A DNA stretch of 64,000 nucleotides from Thiocapsa sp. (GTDB lineage: Bacteria; Pseudomonadota; Gammaproteobacteria; Chromatiales; Chromatiaceae), in assembly GCF_018399035.1 (NCBI RefSeq), contig NZ_CP073760.1:3290001-3354000 (forward strand). Reading direction: 5' to 3'. A program made the position numbers and the translations under genes. Below, piece after piece: positions 20,054-28,239 of the stretch; within the stretch, counting starts at the first letter, position 1; each line of letters begins with the position of its first letter. The notes under the pieces were generated by a model. The model made no database searches, was not told where the DNA came from, and saw only the letters and a list, made by a program, of their open reading frames with translations.

Positions 20054-20764
20054 TCACTCGGGACGCGATTCAGCCGATAGGCGGGACATATAGTCGCTGA
20101 CCGCCGCGATATCCGTGTCGCTGTACCCCTTGATCGCCTTGACCATCTCCGGGTTGGCGTTGCGTCGCCCGCCGTCGCGAATCAGCTTGGACTCATGGTC
20201 GAGATAGCTGACGTGCTGATGCGCGACACGGGGGTAGAACTCCTCGGCATCGCCCTCGCCCTGCGCGCCGTGGCACGTCGCACAGTCCTTCTCGTAGAGG
20301 GTTTGGCCGCGCGCCAGGGCCGTGCCGTCGCCTTTGAGATTGGTCGGTGGAATCGGGAGCTGCGACAGATAGGCGGCGATGTCGGCGACCTCCTCGGGGG
20401 ACACCACCCACTCGGCAACGAAGGGGTGCATCTTGGGGTTGTCCCGCCGCCCGGCGCGCACGTCGACCATCTGCTTGATCAAGACCGTTGCATGCTGGCC
20501 GGCCAGTTGCGGATAGAGGGCGTCGCCGCGACCCGAGCCATCCGCCTGATGGCAGCCGCGACAGACGGCATAGGCCTCCTCACCGTTCGCGGGGTCGGCG
20601 CGATGGGCCAGCGCGATCATCTGATCCTCGTTGGGCGCGTTCCAGACATAGCCGGGCGATTCGATGCCGGGCGCATGGGGTTGTGCCGGCGGAGATGCCG
20701 AGGCGAGGCCGGGCACGAGTACGAGGGCTCCGAGGCCGACGAGACGGGTCATCATGGCGTTCAT
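20054..20764 (-). CDS. Di-haem cytochrome c4-like protein (second of pair)
   Basis: A 236-residue periplasmic cytochrome with a signal peptide (LVGLGALVLVPGLASA) and two CXXCH haem-attachment sites, CRGCH (about residue 70) and CATCH (about residue 165). Each is followed by the cytochrome c4-type segment around the axial methionine (GQHATVLIKQMVDVRAGRRD and NPEMVKAIKGYSDTDIAAVS). Such proteins carry electrons between a periplasmic donor and terminal oxidases or the photosynthetic reaction centre; the partner here is unknown. The ATG at 20764 overlaps the stop of the upstream cytochrome gene as ATGA, so the pair is cotranscribed and translationally coupled. Confidence 0.9.
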   Translation of the reverse strand: MNAMMTRLVGLGALVLVPGLASASPPAQPHAPGIESPGYVWNAPNEDQMIALAHRADPANGEEAYAVCRGCHQADGSGRGDALYPQLAGQHATVLIKQMVDVRAGRRDNPKMHPFVAEWVVSPEEVADIAAYLSQLPIPPTNLKGDGTALARGQTLYEKDCATCHGAQGEGDAEEFYPRVAHQHVSYLDHESKLIRDGGRRNANPEMVKAIKGYSDTDIAAVSDYMSRLSAESRPE

Positions 20765-21405
20765 TCCTCCTCCGTTTCGAGGACCATCAGGCTGGCGATG
20801 TATTGGGCCACGGCCAGGGTTTCGGCCTCGCTCATTCGATCGGCCACCGTTTGCATGAGCCCTCGGTCGTTGGTCCGCTCGCCGACGGCATAAAGGCGCA
20901 TCTGCTCGAGGGTATAGCCGACGTCCTGACCGGCGAGCCGAGGGAAGCGACGCGTACCTTCGCCCTCGTCGCCGTGGCAACCGGAGCAGGCCGGTACGCC
21001 GCTGCCCGGATTGCCGTCGTCGTACACTCGTCGGCCAAGCTTCAGCAGCGAAGGATCCGTCACCACGCCCGGGATCGCCTCCTGAGCGGCATAATAGGCG
21101 GCGACGTGCGGGATCTCCTCGTCGGTCAGTCCGCCGATGAAATTGCCCATGACCTGGCTGGTACGCCGCCCGGCACGATAGTCCTTCATCTGCTTGACGA
21201 GATAGGTCGCATGTTGGCTGGCCAGCCGAGGCGTGTTGGGCATCGGACTGGCCCCGTCCTCGGCATGACAGGCCACACAGACGCGCGCCGCGATGGTCGC
21301 ACCGATCTCGGGATCGCCTTTGGTTTGAGCAAACAGGGGCGGTGCCGAAAGTACCCCGACACAGGCGGCCAGGACGACGAGCGATTGAATTGCGAGCGAT
21401 CTCAC
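20761..21405 (-). CDS. Di-haem cytochrome c4-like protein (first of pair)
   Basis: A 214-residue exported cytochrome c with haem sites CVACH and CSGCH and c4-type repeats (RLASQHATYLVKQMKDYRAG and RLAGQDVGYTLEQMRLYAVG). The signal peptide is IQSLVVLAACVGVLSAPPLFAQ. I chose the GTG at 21405 because AGGA lies seven bases upstream and the signal peptide then has the usual length; the frame is open to 21435. Two consecutive di-haem cytochromes encoded as an overlapping pair suggest duplication and probably a shared role in periplasmic electron transfer. The next gene upstream is divergent. Confidence 0.9.
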   Translation of the reverse strand: MRSLAIQSLVVLAACVGVLSAPPLFAQTKGDPEIGATIAARVCVACHAEDGASPMPNTPRLASQHATYLVKQMKDYRAGRRTSQVMGNFIGGLTDEEIPHVAAYYAAQEAIPGVVTDPSLLKLGRRVYDDGNPGSGVPACSGCHGDEGEGTRRFPRLAGQDVGYTLEQMRLYAVGERTNDRGLMQTVADRMSEAETLAVAQYIASLMVLETEEE

Positions 21406-21533
21406 TGCGGTTCCTCGAATCTGATCGTGCCCCAATCATGTCGCACGCCGTCGGTCGCGGGCAAGTCGACCGGACGCGCCGTCATCGGCCCCTCGTTAAA
21501 ATCGATCATCGCCGCAAGCCCCCGGAGTCAGAC

Positions 21534-21965
21534 ATGGATCCAATCCAATTCGCCTACACTTTTAGTGTCCGCCTGCACGACACGGACGCGGCCGGGCGGC
21601 TGTTTTTCGGCCACCTCTTCCGCCATGCACACGATGCCTACGAGGCCTTCATGGCGCAGCTCGGACTCCCGCTCGAGCGCCTCATCCGAGACGACGAAAT
21701 CCTGCTCCCGCTCGTGCACGCCGAGGCAGACTATCACCGACCGCTCGGCCAGGGTGATCGGGTTGAGGTCACGCTGGCGATCGAGGAGATCCGCACCCGC
21801 TCGTTTGCCGTGGCTTATCGCTTCGAGGCAGATGACGGGACGCTCGCCGCAACCGCGAAAACCATCCATCTCCAGATCAATCGGGACGGCACGCCCGCTT
21901 CGAGTCTCTCCGACGCGATTCGCGACGCCATCCTGCCCTACCTGCGCGAGGACCGCCCGCAGTAA
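21534..21965 (+). CDS. Hotdog-fold acyl-CoA thioesterase, YbgC/4HBT type
   Basis: A 143-residue 4-hydroxybenzoyl-CoA-thioesterase-like protein. The catalytic region reads VRLHDTDAAGRLFFGHLFRH, with the aspartate of the DTDAAG motif as general acid/base, followed by AHDAYEAFMAQLGL and the strand pair LPLVHAEADYHRPLGQGDRV. Such enzymes hydrolyse aromatic or short-chain acyl-CoA; the specific substrate (for example dihydroxynaphthoyl-CoA) cannot be read from the sequence. ATG 21534 was chosen (MDPIQFAYTF); the frame is open upstream, but that stretch overlaps the promoter side of the cytochrome gene. Confidence 0.85.
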   Translation: MDPIQFAYTFSVRLHDTDAAGRLFFGHLFRHAHDAYEAFMAQLGLPLERLIRDDEILLPLVHAEADYHRPLGQGDRVEVTLAIEEIRTRSFAVAYRFEADDGTLAATAKTIHLQINRDGTPASSLSDAIRDAILPYLREDRPQ

Positions 21966-21993
21966 GGAGCCGGCACGCCCCCCCTGCAGCCTC

Positions 21994-22359
21994 TCAGGTG
22001 CCGGGCCGAGACAAGGGAATCTTCCGCCCCTGCTCGTCGACCCGCACGAAGGTGATGCAGGTCGTGAAGATCGGCTCCTCGTTGCCGGTCGTCAGATCAT
22101 CGGCGAAGACGTGGACCGAGTAGCTGATCGAGGTGTTGCCGCGACAGCTCTCGAGTGCGTCGAAGCGCAACACCGCACCCTGCTTTACGCTGCGGTGAAA
22201 CTCCACGCGATCCATCGCGATGGTGACGAAACGGGAGCCGGGATAATCGCGGCTGGCCGCGATCCAGGCGATCTCGTCGACCCACTTCAACAAAAAGCCC
22301 CCGAACAGATAGCCGTAATGGTTCAGAAACTCGGGGCGTACGACTTTGAAACTCTCCAC
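21994..22359 (-). CDS. Hotdog-fold acyl-CoA thioesterase, YciA/BACH type
   Basis: A 121-residue acyl-CoA thioesterase. Family features: HYGYLFGGFLLKWVDEIAWIA, with the conserved Gly-Gly and the aspartate in the central helix, then RFVTIAMDRVEFHRSVKQG and ITFVRVDEQGRKIPL. It is convergent with the other thioesterase gene 28 bases away but belongs to a different subfamily, so the pair is not a simple duplication. Role presumably in acyl-CoA turnover in the cytoplasm. Confidence 0.85.
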   Translation of the reverse strand: MESFKVVRPEFLNHYGYLFGGFLLKWVDEIAWIAASRDYPGSRFVTIAMDRVEFHRSVKQGAVLRFDALESCRGNTSISYSVHVFADDLTTGNEEPIFTTCITFVRVDEQGRKIPLSRPGT

Positions 22360-22527
22360 GAACGGGCTCTCCTGGTCATCGAAAGATCAACGATTGCTCA
22401 TGAGGGGGTCAAAACAGCCGTTTAACTGCGCTGGATCTATATAACGATACGAACGTCCAGGTTATTTTTCGCCCCCGCGCGTCCTGACAAGACAACCACG
22501 ACTGTTTCGGTAACCTGAGGGGCACTC

Positions 22528-24357
22528 ATGACGGGGCATTCTTCCGTAGGCTGGGTCGACATCGTCGTCATTCTGGTCTACCTCTTCGCGACCGGCTATC
22601 TCGGCTGGCTCGGTTATCGCGGCACCCGCTCGGCGGCGGACTTCCTGGTCGGCGGGCGTTCCGCCCACCCGATCATCATGGCGGTCTCCTACGGGGCCAC
22701 CTTCATCTCGACCGCGGCCATTGTCGGCTTCGGCGGGGTGGCCGGACTCTTCGGCATGAGTCTGCTGTGGCTTACCGTGCTCAACATCGGGTTCGGGATC
22801 TTGATCGCCTTCATCTTCTTGGGCGAGCCCACACGGCGACTCGGTCATCATCTCGGCGCCCACACCTTTCCCGAGCTGCTGGGCCAACGCTACCAGAGTC
22901 GCGGCATCCAGATCTTCGCCGGCGCGCTGATCTTTCTCTTCATGCCGCTTTACTCGGCTGCGGTCATGACCGGGGGCAGCATCTTCGCAGCCACCCAGTT
23001 CGGGATCGATTTCGAGGTCGCGCTTCTGATCTTCGCGCTCATCACCGCTGCCTATGTCATCCCCGGCGGCATCAAGGCGGTGATGTACACCGATACACTC
23101 CAGGGCTTTGTCATGGTCTTTGCCATGATCTTCCTACTGATCTTTACCTACATGAGCCTGGGCGGCATCACCGAGGCCCACCAAACCCTGACCGACATGG
23201 CGGATATGGTACCCGCACCGCTCGCGCAGATGGGGCATCAGGGCTGGACCGCGATGCCCGCCTTCGGCTGGGGCGCGCCCACCTACGACCTCTGGTGGAC
23301 CGTCATCACCGCGCTGGTGCTCGGCGTAGGGATCGGCGTACTCGCTCAACCTCAACTCGTCGTGCGCTTCATGACGGTGCGCAGCCGGCGCGAGCTTGAC
23401 CGGGCGGTGCCGATCGGCGCCGTCTTCATCCTGCTGATGGTCGGAACGCCTTTCGTCGTCGGCAGCCTCTCGAACGCCTGGTTCGCACAGCACGGCCCGC
23501 TGCTGCAGGGCAAGGTCGTCGAGGTCATCAATGCCGAGAAGGACCGCGCACTGGTCGAGCTGATGCAGCAGGGAGAATCCGGGACCTGGACGTCGATCCT
23601 CAACCCCAAGACACAGGCGCCGGCGCGCGCGCCCATGATTATCGGCGAGCGCACCTCGGCACAAGACGGCGACGGCGCGACCTTCGAGCTGGTCGCCGGC
23701 CGCTCCATCGCCGCGACCTACACCAAGGGCGATGCAGACACGATCATCCCGGCCTTCATCATGGCGGCGATGCCCCATTGGTTCAGCGTCATCTTCTTCC
23801 TCGCCCTGCTCGCCGCCGCCATGAGCACCATGTCGAGCCAGTTCCACACCATCGGCACGGCCGCCGGACGCGACCTCTACGAGCGCATCTCGGACAAGGG
23901 GCATCAACGCGAGCCGAGCATCCTGGTGATGCGTCTCGCCATCCTGGTCGGACTCATCATCGCCGTGACCATCAGCTACACGGTGCGGCAGGAATACGTC
24001 ATCGCCCGCTTCACGGCGATCTTCTTCGGACTCTGTGCGGCGAGCTTCCTGCCGGCCTACATCGGAGGACTCATCTCCAAACGCGTGACCCGCGCCGGCG
24101 CACTCGCCTCCATGACCGTCGGCATGAGCGTCTCGCTCTTCTGGCTGGCCTTCATCAAGGCACGCGAGGCCAGCGCCATCGGACTTGTGCAGATGATCAC
24201 GGACGGCAAGACCAGTCTGCTCGCGGATTATCCCAATTGGCCGTCGGTAGACCCGATCATCATCGCCCTGCCGGCCTCCCTGCTGACCTTGATCCTGGTC
24301 AGTGCGGTGACGCGACCGCCGGATAAGGCCCATTTGCGACGGTGTTTTCCCGATTAA
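22528..24357 (+). CDS. Sodium:solute symporter family (SSS) protein
   Basis: A 609-residue membrane protein of the SSS family with about 13 hydrophobic helices. Typical features: VDIVVILVYLFATGYLGWLG as the first helix, SAADFLVGGRSAHP after it, AYVIPGGIKAVMYTDTLQGF in the middle and LAAAMSTMSSQFHTIGTA, which holds Na+-site serines/threonines. A hydrophilic loop of about 100 residues (about 325-410) interrupts the helices. The substrate is unknown. The start has a good ribosome-binding site (GAGGGG, 6 bases upstream). The stop TAA at 24355 is shared with the first base pairs of a mobile hairpin repeat. Downstream come a 56-aa membrane protein and a porin, probably partners in uptake. Confidence 0.9.
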   Translation: MTGHSSVGWVDIVVILVYLFATGYLGWLGYRGTRSAADFLVGGRSAHPIIMAVSYGATFISTAAIVGFGGVAGLFGMSLLWLTVLNIGFGILIAFIFLGEPTRRLGHHLGAHTFPELLGQRYQSRGIQIFAGALIFLFMPLYSAAVMTGGSIFAATQFGIDFEVALLIFALITAAYVIPGGIKAVMYTDTLQGFVMVFAMIFLLIFTYMSLGGITEAHQTLTDMADMVPAPLAQMGHQGWTAMPAFGWGAPTYDLWWTVITALVLGVGIGVLAQPQLVVRFMTVRSRRELDRAVPIGAVFILLMVGTPFVVGSLSNAWFAQHGPLLQGKVVEVINAEKDRALVELMQQGESGTWTSILNPKTQAPARAPMIIGERTSAQDGDGATFELVAGRSIAATYTKGDADTIIPAFIMAAMPHWFSVIFFLALLAAAMSTMSSQFHTIGTAAGRDLYERISDKGHQREPSILVMRLAILVGLIIAVTISYTVRQEYVIARFTAIFFGLCAASFLPAYIGGLISKRVTRAGALASMTVGMSVSLFWLAFIKAREASAIGLVQMITDGKTSLLADYPNWPSVDPIIIALPASLLTLILVSAVTRPPDKAHLRRCFPD

Positions 24358-24541
24358 ACCGCGTCATGGCGGGCGATGAGAGGGTTGTGGATTGCTGCGG
24401 CCTTGCCGCCATCACTGAATCTTGGAGCAGACGCGGTTTAAGTCTTTTAAATTTTATTTAAATTGCGTCGACTGGGTTTGCTTTAGGAGCGGCGACGAAA
24501 CGCGTTTGCACCAGGACCAACCGTAGCTCGGACGCAATTCA
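24355..24541 (+). repeat. AACCGCG-type composite hairpin element, diverged copy
   Basis: Module 1 runs from 24355 to 24440: TA-AACCGCGTC ... GACGCGGTT-TA. An AT-rich spacer follows, and module 2 runs from 24459 to 24541 with perfect ends AATTGCGTC/GACGCAATT. The left TA is the first two bases of the symporter's TAA stop codon. The layout and module sizes match the copies at 30910, 31991 and 55999, but the interiors share little sequence with them, so this copy is older or of a different subfamily. Confidence 0.75.
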
Positions 24542-24558
24542 ATTCAGGAGCGCATGGG

Positions 24559-24729
24559 ATGCTGGGTATCGATGATCCGTATGTCCTTATGGCCTATTTC
24601 GGCGCCATCTCGATGGCCGTGATCGGCATCATTTACGGGCTCGTGCGTCGCAACGCGGCGCGCGACGAGGTGACCCCGGAGGACCGCCTTTGGGCGCTGG
24701 ACGAGAAGAAGGTGGACGATGATTTCTAG
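24559..24729 (+). CDS. 56-residue single-helix membrane protein, probable symporter accessory protein
   Basis: The small ORF starts at ATG 24559 with AGGAG eight bases upstream and ends at 24729, overlapping the porin start by 11 bases. The protein has one hydrophobic helix (MAYFGAISMAVIGIIYGLVR) followed by a charged tail ending EKKVDDDF. Small single-helix proteins of this shape are known to be encoded next to SSS transporters and are annotated as symporter small accessory proteins; membership here is from recall and context. It lies between a symporter and a porin in the same direction. Confidence 0.75.
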   Translation: MLGIDDPYVLMAYFGAISMAVIGIIYGLVRRNAARDEVTPEDRLWALDEKKVDDDF

Positions 24730-26110
24730 ACACGCATCGACATGGCTGGCGGCATTCACTGCCGCTCTGTTTTCGTCAGGCGCCTCGGCCGGCACTCAAG
24801 AGACCGATGCGGTCTCGAGCTTCAAGCCGGGGGCGGATCTGCGTCTACGCCAAGTCTTTATCGGCAACGTTGGATTGAACGACCAAAGCCCGACCGCCGA
24901 CCGGACCTTTCAGCGGTATCGCGGGCGCATTTGGGGGATCTACGCACCGACCGACCACATCGTCGGCACCGCGCGCCTCATGTGGGAAGGCCGTCACTAC
25001 AACAAGCCCAAGGAGAATCAATGGCCGGTGCCGGGATTCGAAACCTGGTACAGCGGCGGACTCTTCTTCGATCTGCTCGATATCGCATTCAAGGACATCG
25101 CCGGCTCGCCGCTCTCGGTGAAACTCGGCCGCCAGGAGATCATCCTCGGCAACGGCTGGCTGGTGCTCGAAGGTACGCCGCTCGACGGCTCGCGGACCAT
25201 CTATTTCGATGCGGCCCGCGCGACCTATCAACTGGCGTCCATCGGGACCACGCTCGACCTCATCTACCTCAATCAGGACGCCGACACCGGGCGCTTCCCG
25301 AGCCCGCTGAACGGGGTGATCGAGGATCAGATCGAGCAATACGAGACCGGCGCCATCCTCTACGCGCGCAACAAGAGCCTGGTCAAGGACACGGACCTCG
25401 ACGGCTATCTGATCTATAAAAGCAGCACGCCGGACAATACGCCGGGCAACATTCGGGTCAACAACGGTGCACCTTTCCCGTCCCCGCCCGATTCGGGTGT
25501 GGCCTATACCGCAGGCGTGCGTGCGGAATCGAAGCTCTTCCCCCAATGGGCATTGCGTGCGGAGGCGGCCTACCAGTGGGGTACCCGCAACAATGCAGAT
25601 CTGGATGCCTTCGGGTTCAACGGACGCGCCACCTACAGCCTGAATGATCCGCTCGCCAACCGTTTCCATCTCGGCTACGAGTTTCTCTCCGGCAACGACC
25701 CCGACAGCGACGGCACCCAAGCCTTCGACCCGCTCTGGGGGCGCTGGCCGCAATGGAGCGAGCTCATGATCTATCAGTGGCCGCTGGAGAGCCGCGTCGG
25801 CGAGGCGACGAACCTGAGCCGCCTGAATCTCGGCTGGGGCACCCAGGCCCACCCGACCACCTTGGTCACGGTCGACTATCACGCACTCTGGGCCGACGAG
25901 ATGACCACCCGCACCCCGGCGCAGTTGGTCAACCTCAGCGGAGAAAGCCGCTTCCGCGGACATCTCGCTGCGATCTGGGTCAGGACCAAGCTCAGCAAGC
26001 ACGTCGCCGGACACCTGGTCGCCGAGTACCTCTGGCCGGGGGACTATTACGCCGAGAACCGGCGCGACGAATCCTACTTCGTCCGTGCGGAGTTGAATCT
26101 CACCTGGTAA
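24719..26110 (+). CDS. Outer-membrane porin, alginate-export (AlgE-like) family
   Basis: A 463-residue outer-membrane beta-barrel with a signal peptide (WLAAFTAALFSSGASA). The sequence alternates hydrophobic and polar residues in many strands and ends with an aromatic residue two from the end (FVRAELNLTW), as expected for barrel insertion. Segments such as GRQEIILGNGWLVLEGTPLD, LRAEAAYQWGTRNNADLDAF and HLGYEFLSGNDPDSDGTQAF fit the alginate_exp family, which includes many general or substrate-specific porins, so alginate is not necessarily the substrate. It is translationally coupled to the small membrane protein and likely works with the SSS symporter. Confidence 0.85.
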   Translation: MISRHASTWLAAFTAALFSSGASAGTQETDAVSSFKPGADLRLRQVFIGNVGLNDQSPTADRTFQRYRGRIWGIYAPTDHIVGTARLMWEGRHYNKPKENQWPVPGFETWYSGGLFFDLLDIAFKDIAGSPLSVKLGRQEIILGNGWLVLEGTPLDGSRTIYFDAARATYQLASIGTTLDLIYLNQDADTGRFPSPLNGVIEDQIEQYETGAILYARNKSLVKDTDLDGYLIYKSSTPDNTPGNIRVNNGAPFPSPPDSGVAYTAGVRAESKLFPQWALRAEAAYQWGTRNNADLDAFGFNGRATYSLNDPLANRFHLGYEFLSGNDPDSDGTQAFDPLWGRWPQWSELMIYQWPLESRVGEATNLSRLNLGWGTQAHPTTLVTVDYHALWADEMTTRTPAQLVNLSGESRFRGHLAAIWVRTKLSKHVAGHLVAEYLWPGDYYAENRRDESYFVRAELNLTW

Positions 26111-26179
26111 GGGCGGGCGACACAGGCAATCGTCGCCGAGCGGCGAGCCCAGATCGATCTCGACGGCATCGAACGGCGG

Positions 26180-26199
26180 CACCCGGACGCGTCCGGGTG
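26180..26199. other. Perfect 20-bp palindrome between convergent genes
   Basis: CACCCGGACGCGTCCGGGTG is its own reverse complement. It lies 70 bases after the porin stop, in the 299-base gap before pntB. It could serve as a bidirectional terminator or a protein-binding palindrome; no T-run follows. I see no gene in the gap. Confidence 0.5.
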
Positions 26200-26372
26200 A
26201 CTTAACGGGCGGGTATTCGGCTGAGAAGATGATGCGATAGCCGCCGGCGTCGAGCGCATAGGCGAGTCGAGCGTTCGGAGTCGTCTGGCTTCCACCGAGT
26301 CCACCTCGTTGTCGACCGCACTTGCCGACACGCGCCTCGTTCGAGTCTAGCCGGGAACGAGGCGCCCGGAAA

Positions 26373-26403
26373 GCCGGCCCCGCATCCCGTGCGGGGCGCC
26401 GGC
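26373..26403 (-). terminator. Hairpin terminator after pntB
   Basis: GCCGGC-CCCGCA and TGCGGGG-CGCCGGC pair with one bulge around a five-base loop, seven bases after the pntB stop on the minus strand. There is no long T-run, so it is a stem-only terminator candidate. Confidence 0.55.
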
Positions 26404-26409
26404 TCGGGC

Positions 26410-27810
26410 TTAGTGCCCGCCACCCTTCAACGCGGTGTTCATCCCCTCGATGGTGTCCTTGGCGTCGCCGAAGACCAGCGAGGTGTTCTCCTGGTAGAAG
26501 AGCAGATTGTCGACGCCCGAATAGCCTGGACGCATGGAGCGCTTGAGGAAGTAGACCTGACGGGCTCGGCCGGCCTCCAGGATGGGCATACCGTAGATGG
26601 GGCTCGTCTTGTCTTCCTTGGCCGCGGGATTGACGACGTCGTTCGCGCCGACGACCAGCACCACGTCGGTGCTCGGGAAGTCGGGGTTGATCTCGTCCAT
26701 CTCGAGCACGCGGTCGTAGGGGATGTCGGCCTCGGCGAGCAGCACGTTCATGTGTCCGGGCATGCGGCCGGCGACCGGATGGATGCCGAACTTCACCTCC
26801 ACGCCGCGGGCTTCCAGGTGCTCCATCAACTCCTTCAGGGCATGCTGGGCTTGCGCGACGGCCATGCCGTAGCCCGGGATGATGATGACGCGGTTGGCAT
26901 CCTCCATCCAGTAAACGGCGTCCTCGACCGCGGCCGATTTCACACCCTTCTCGGCGGCGACCGCGCCCGCGCTGTCCGCACCGCTGCTGTCCGAGCCGAA
27001 ACCGCCGAAGACGACGTTGATGATCGAGCGGTTCATCGCCTTGCACATGATGTAGGAGAGGATCGCGCCGGAGCAGCCGACCAGTGCGCCGACGATGATG
27101 AGCAGGTTGTTGTGCAAGGTGAAACCGGTTGCGGCCGCGGCCCAACCCGAATAGCTGTTCAGCATCGAGATGATGACCGGCATGTCCGCCCCGCCGATCG
27201 GGATGATCAGGGTCACACCGAGGGTGAATGCAAGCAACGTCATGAGGGTCAGCGAGAGCAAGCTGCCGGTCATGGCGAAATGCACGGCCAGGGCGAGGGT
27301 CGCGATCCCCAACAGCGCATTGAGCAGATGCTGGCCCTTGAACTTGACCGGGCTGCCGCTCAACAGACCTTGCAGCTTGCCGAAGGCGATGACCGATCCG
27401 GTGAAGGTGATGGCGCCGATGACCACGCCGGCGGAGATCTCGCCCATCAGAAGTGCGTTCAGCTCGCCTGCGCTGCGCTTTGTCAGAAAGATCCCGATGG
27501 CCACCAGCACAGCGGCCATACCGACGAAGCTGTGCAAGGCGGCGACCAACTGCGGCATGGCGGTCATCTGGATACGCAGGGCCACGACGACGCCGATGAC
27601 GGCACCGAGGGTCATCCCGACGATGATGAATCCGTAGGACTGGACCTGATCGCCCATCAGGGTCGCGACGACGGCGATCAGCATGCCGAGCATACCGTAG
27701 AGGTTGCCGCGCCGGGCCGATGCCGGATGGGTCAAGCCCTTGAGGGCCAGGATAAAGAGTACGGCGGAGACCAGATAGGCCACCGCCTGAAGATTAACCG
27801 AGAGCGTCAT
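26410..27810 (-). CDS. pntB: NAD(P) transhydrogenase subunit beta
   Basis: A 466-residue subunit of the proton-pumping transhydrogenase, which uses the proton gradient to make NADPH from NADH. The N-terminal half has about nine membrane helices (domain II). The C-terminal 180 residues form the NADP(H)-binding domain III with VIIIPGYGMAVAQAQHALKE, KFGIHPVAGRMPGHMNVLL and VVLVVGANDVVNPAAKED. Its length is normal. It is the last gene of a three-gene operon, starting 12 bases after pntAB. Confidence 0.95.
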   Translation of the reverse strand: MTLSVNLQAVAYLVSAVLFILALKGLTHPASARRGNLYGMLGMLIAVVATLMGDQVQSYGFIIVGMTLGAVIGVVVALRIQMTAMPQLVAALHSFVGMAAVLVAIGIFLTKRSAGELNALLMGEISAGVVIGAITFTGSVIAFGKLQGLLSGSPVKFKGQHLLNALLGIATLALAVHFAMTGSLLSLTLMTLLAFTLGVTLIIPIGGADMPVIISMLNSYSGWAAAATGFTLHNNLLIIVGALVGCSGAILSYIMCKAMNRSIINVVFGGFGSDSSGADSAGAVAAEKGVKSAAVEDAVYWMEDANRVIIIPGYGMAVAQAQHALKELMEHLEARGVEVKFGIHPVAGRMPGHMNVLLAEADIPYDRVLEMDEINPDFPSTDVVLVVGANDVVNPAAKEDKTSPIYGMPILEAGRARQVYFLKRSMRPGYSGVDNLLFYQENTSLVFGDAKDTIEGMNTALKGGGH

Positions 27811-27822
27811 GACGGCCTGTCC

Positions 27823-28119
27823 TTACTTTTTCTTCTTGAACATCGAGAGCATCCGGTGTGTCACCAGGAAGCCGCCGAAGACATTGATGGACGCCAGGAG
27901 CACGGCGATGAAGCCGATGAACCGGGTGAAGAGCCCCGCCTCGGGATCACCGGCAACGAGCAGGGCGCCGACCAGGACGATGCCGGAGATGGCGTTGGTG
28001 AGCGCCACCAGCGGGGTGTGCAGCGAGGGCGTGACGCCCCAGACCACCGAGTAGCCGATGAAGCAGGCCAGAATAAAGACATAAAGGGCAACGAGCGAGG
28101 GATCGAGTGCCTCGGGCAT
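27823..28119 (-). CDS. pntAB: NAD(P) transhydrogenase subunit alpha, membrane part (PntAB)
   Basis: A 98-residue protein with three to four membrane helices ([58 protein letters not shown]) and a lysine-rich end (FKKKK). It corresponds to the C-terminal membrane segment of E. coli PntA. The split into PntAA and PntAB is the arrangement found in Rhodospirillum and many other proteobacteria. It forms domain II of the transhydrogenase with PntB. Confidence 0.94.
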   Translation of the reverse strand: MPEALDPSLVALYVFILACFIGYSVVWGVTPSLHTPLVALTNAISGIVLVGALLVAGDPEAGLFTRFIGFIAVLLASINVFGGFLVTHRMLSMFKKKK

Positions 28120-28199
28120 AGGGGTAACTCCGGTTGGACCTTGAACAGCGGCGCGTTGCCGATGATCCGTGGTCAGTCATCGCAGAAAAGGCGATTGAA

Positions 28200-28219
28200 C
28201 CGCAAAGCTGCCTTTGCGG
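28200..28219 (-). promoter_or_regulatory. Hairpin inside the pnt operon
   Basis: CCGCAAAG pairs with CTTTGCGG around a CTGC loop, between the pntAA stop (28240) and pntAB start (28119). On the minus strand it is followed by TTCAATCGCCTTTTC. It may be a partial terminator or an mRNA-stability element that sets subunit stoichiometry; this is inference. Confidence 0.5.
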
Positions 28220-28239
28220 CTCGATGTCTCGGACCGATC

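Noticed and set aside
20061..20072. GACGCGATTCA at the end of the cytochrome c gene resembles the right end of a hairpin module
   Set aside because: No matching left end lies about 84 bases away, and the sequence is within codons of the cytochrome; treated as chance.
26200..26345. Possible protein-like stretch RLAYALDAGGYRIIFSAEYP on the minus strand in the porin-pntB gap
   Set aside because: No start, no flanking homologous context and a perfect palindrome within it; could be a gene remnant but cannot be supported.
24845..27145. Minus-strand frame of 766 codons covering the porin and part of pntB
   Set aside because: Its longest part is antisense to the porin and the rest is the wrong frame of pntB.
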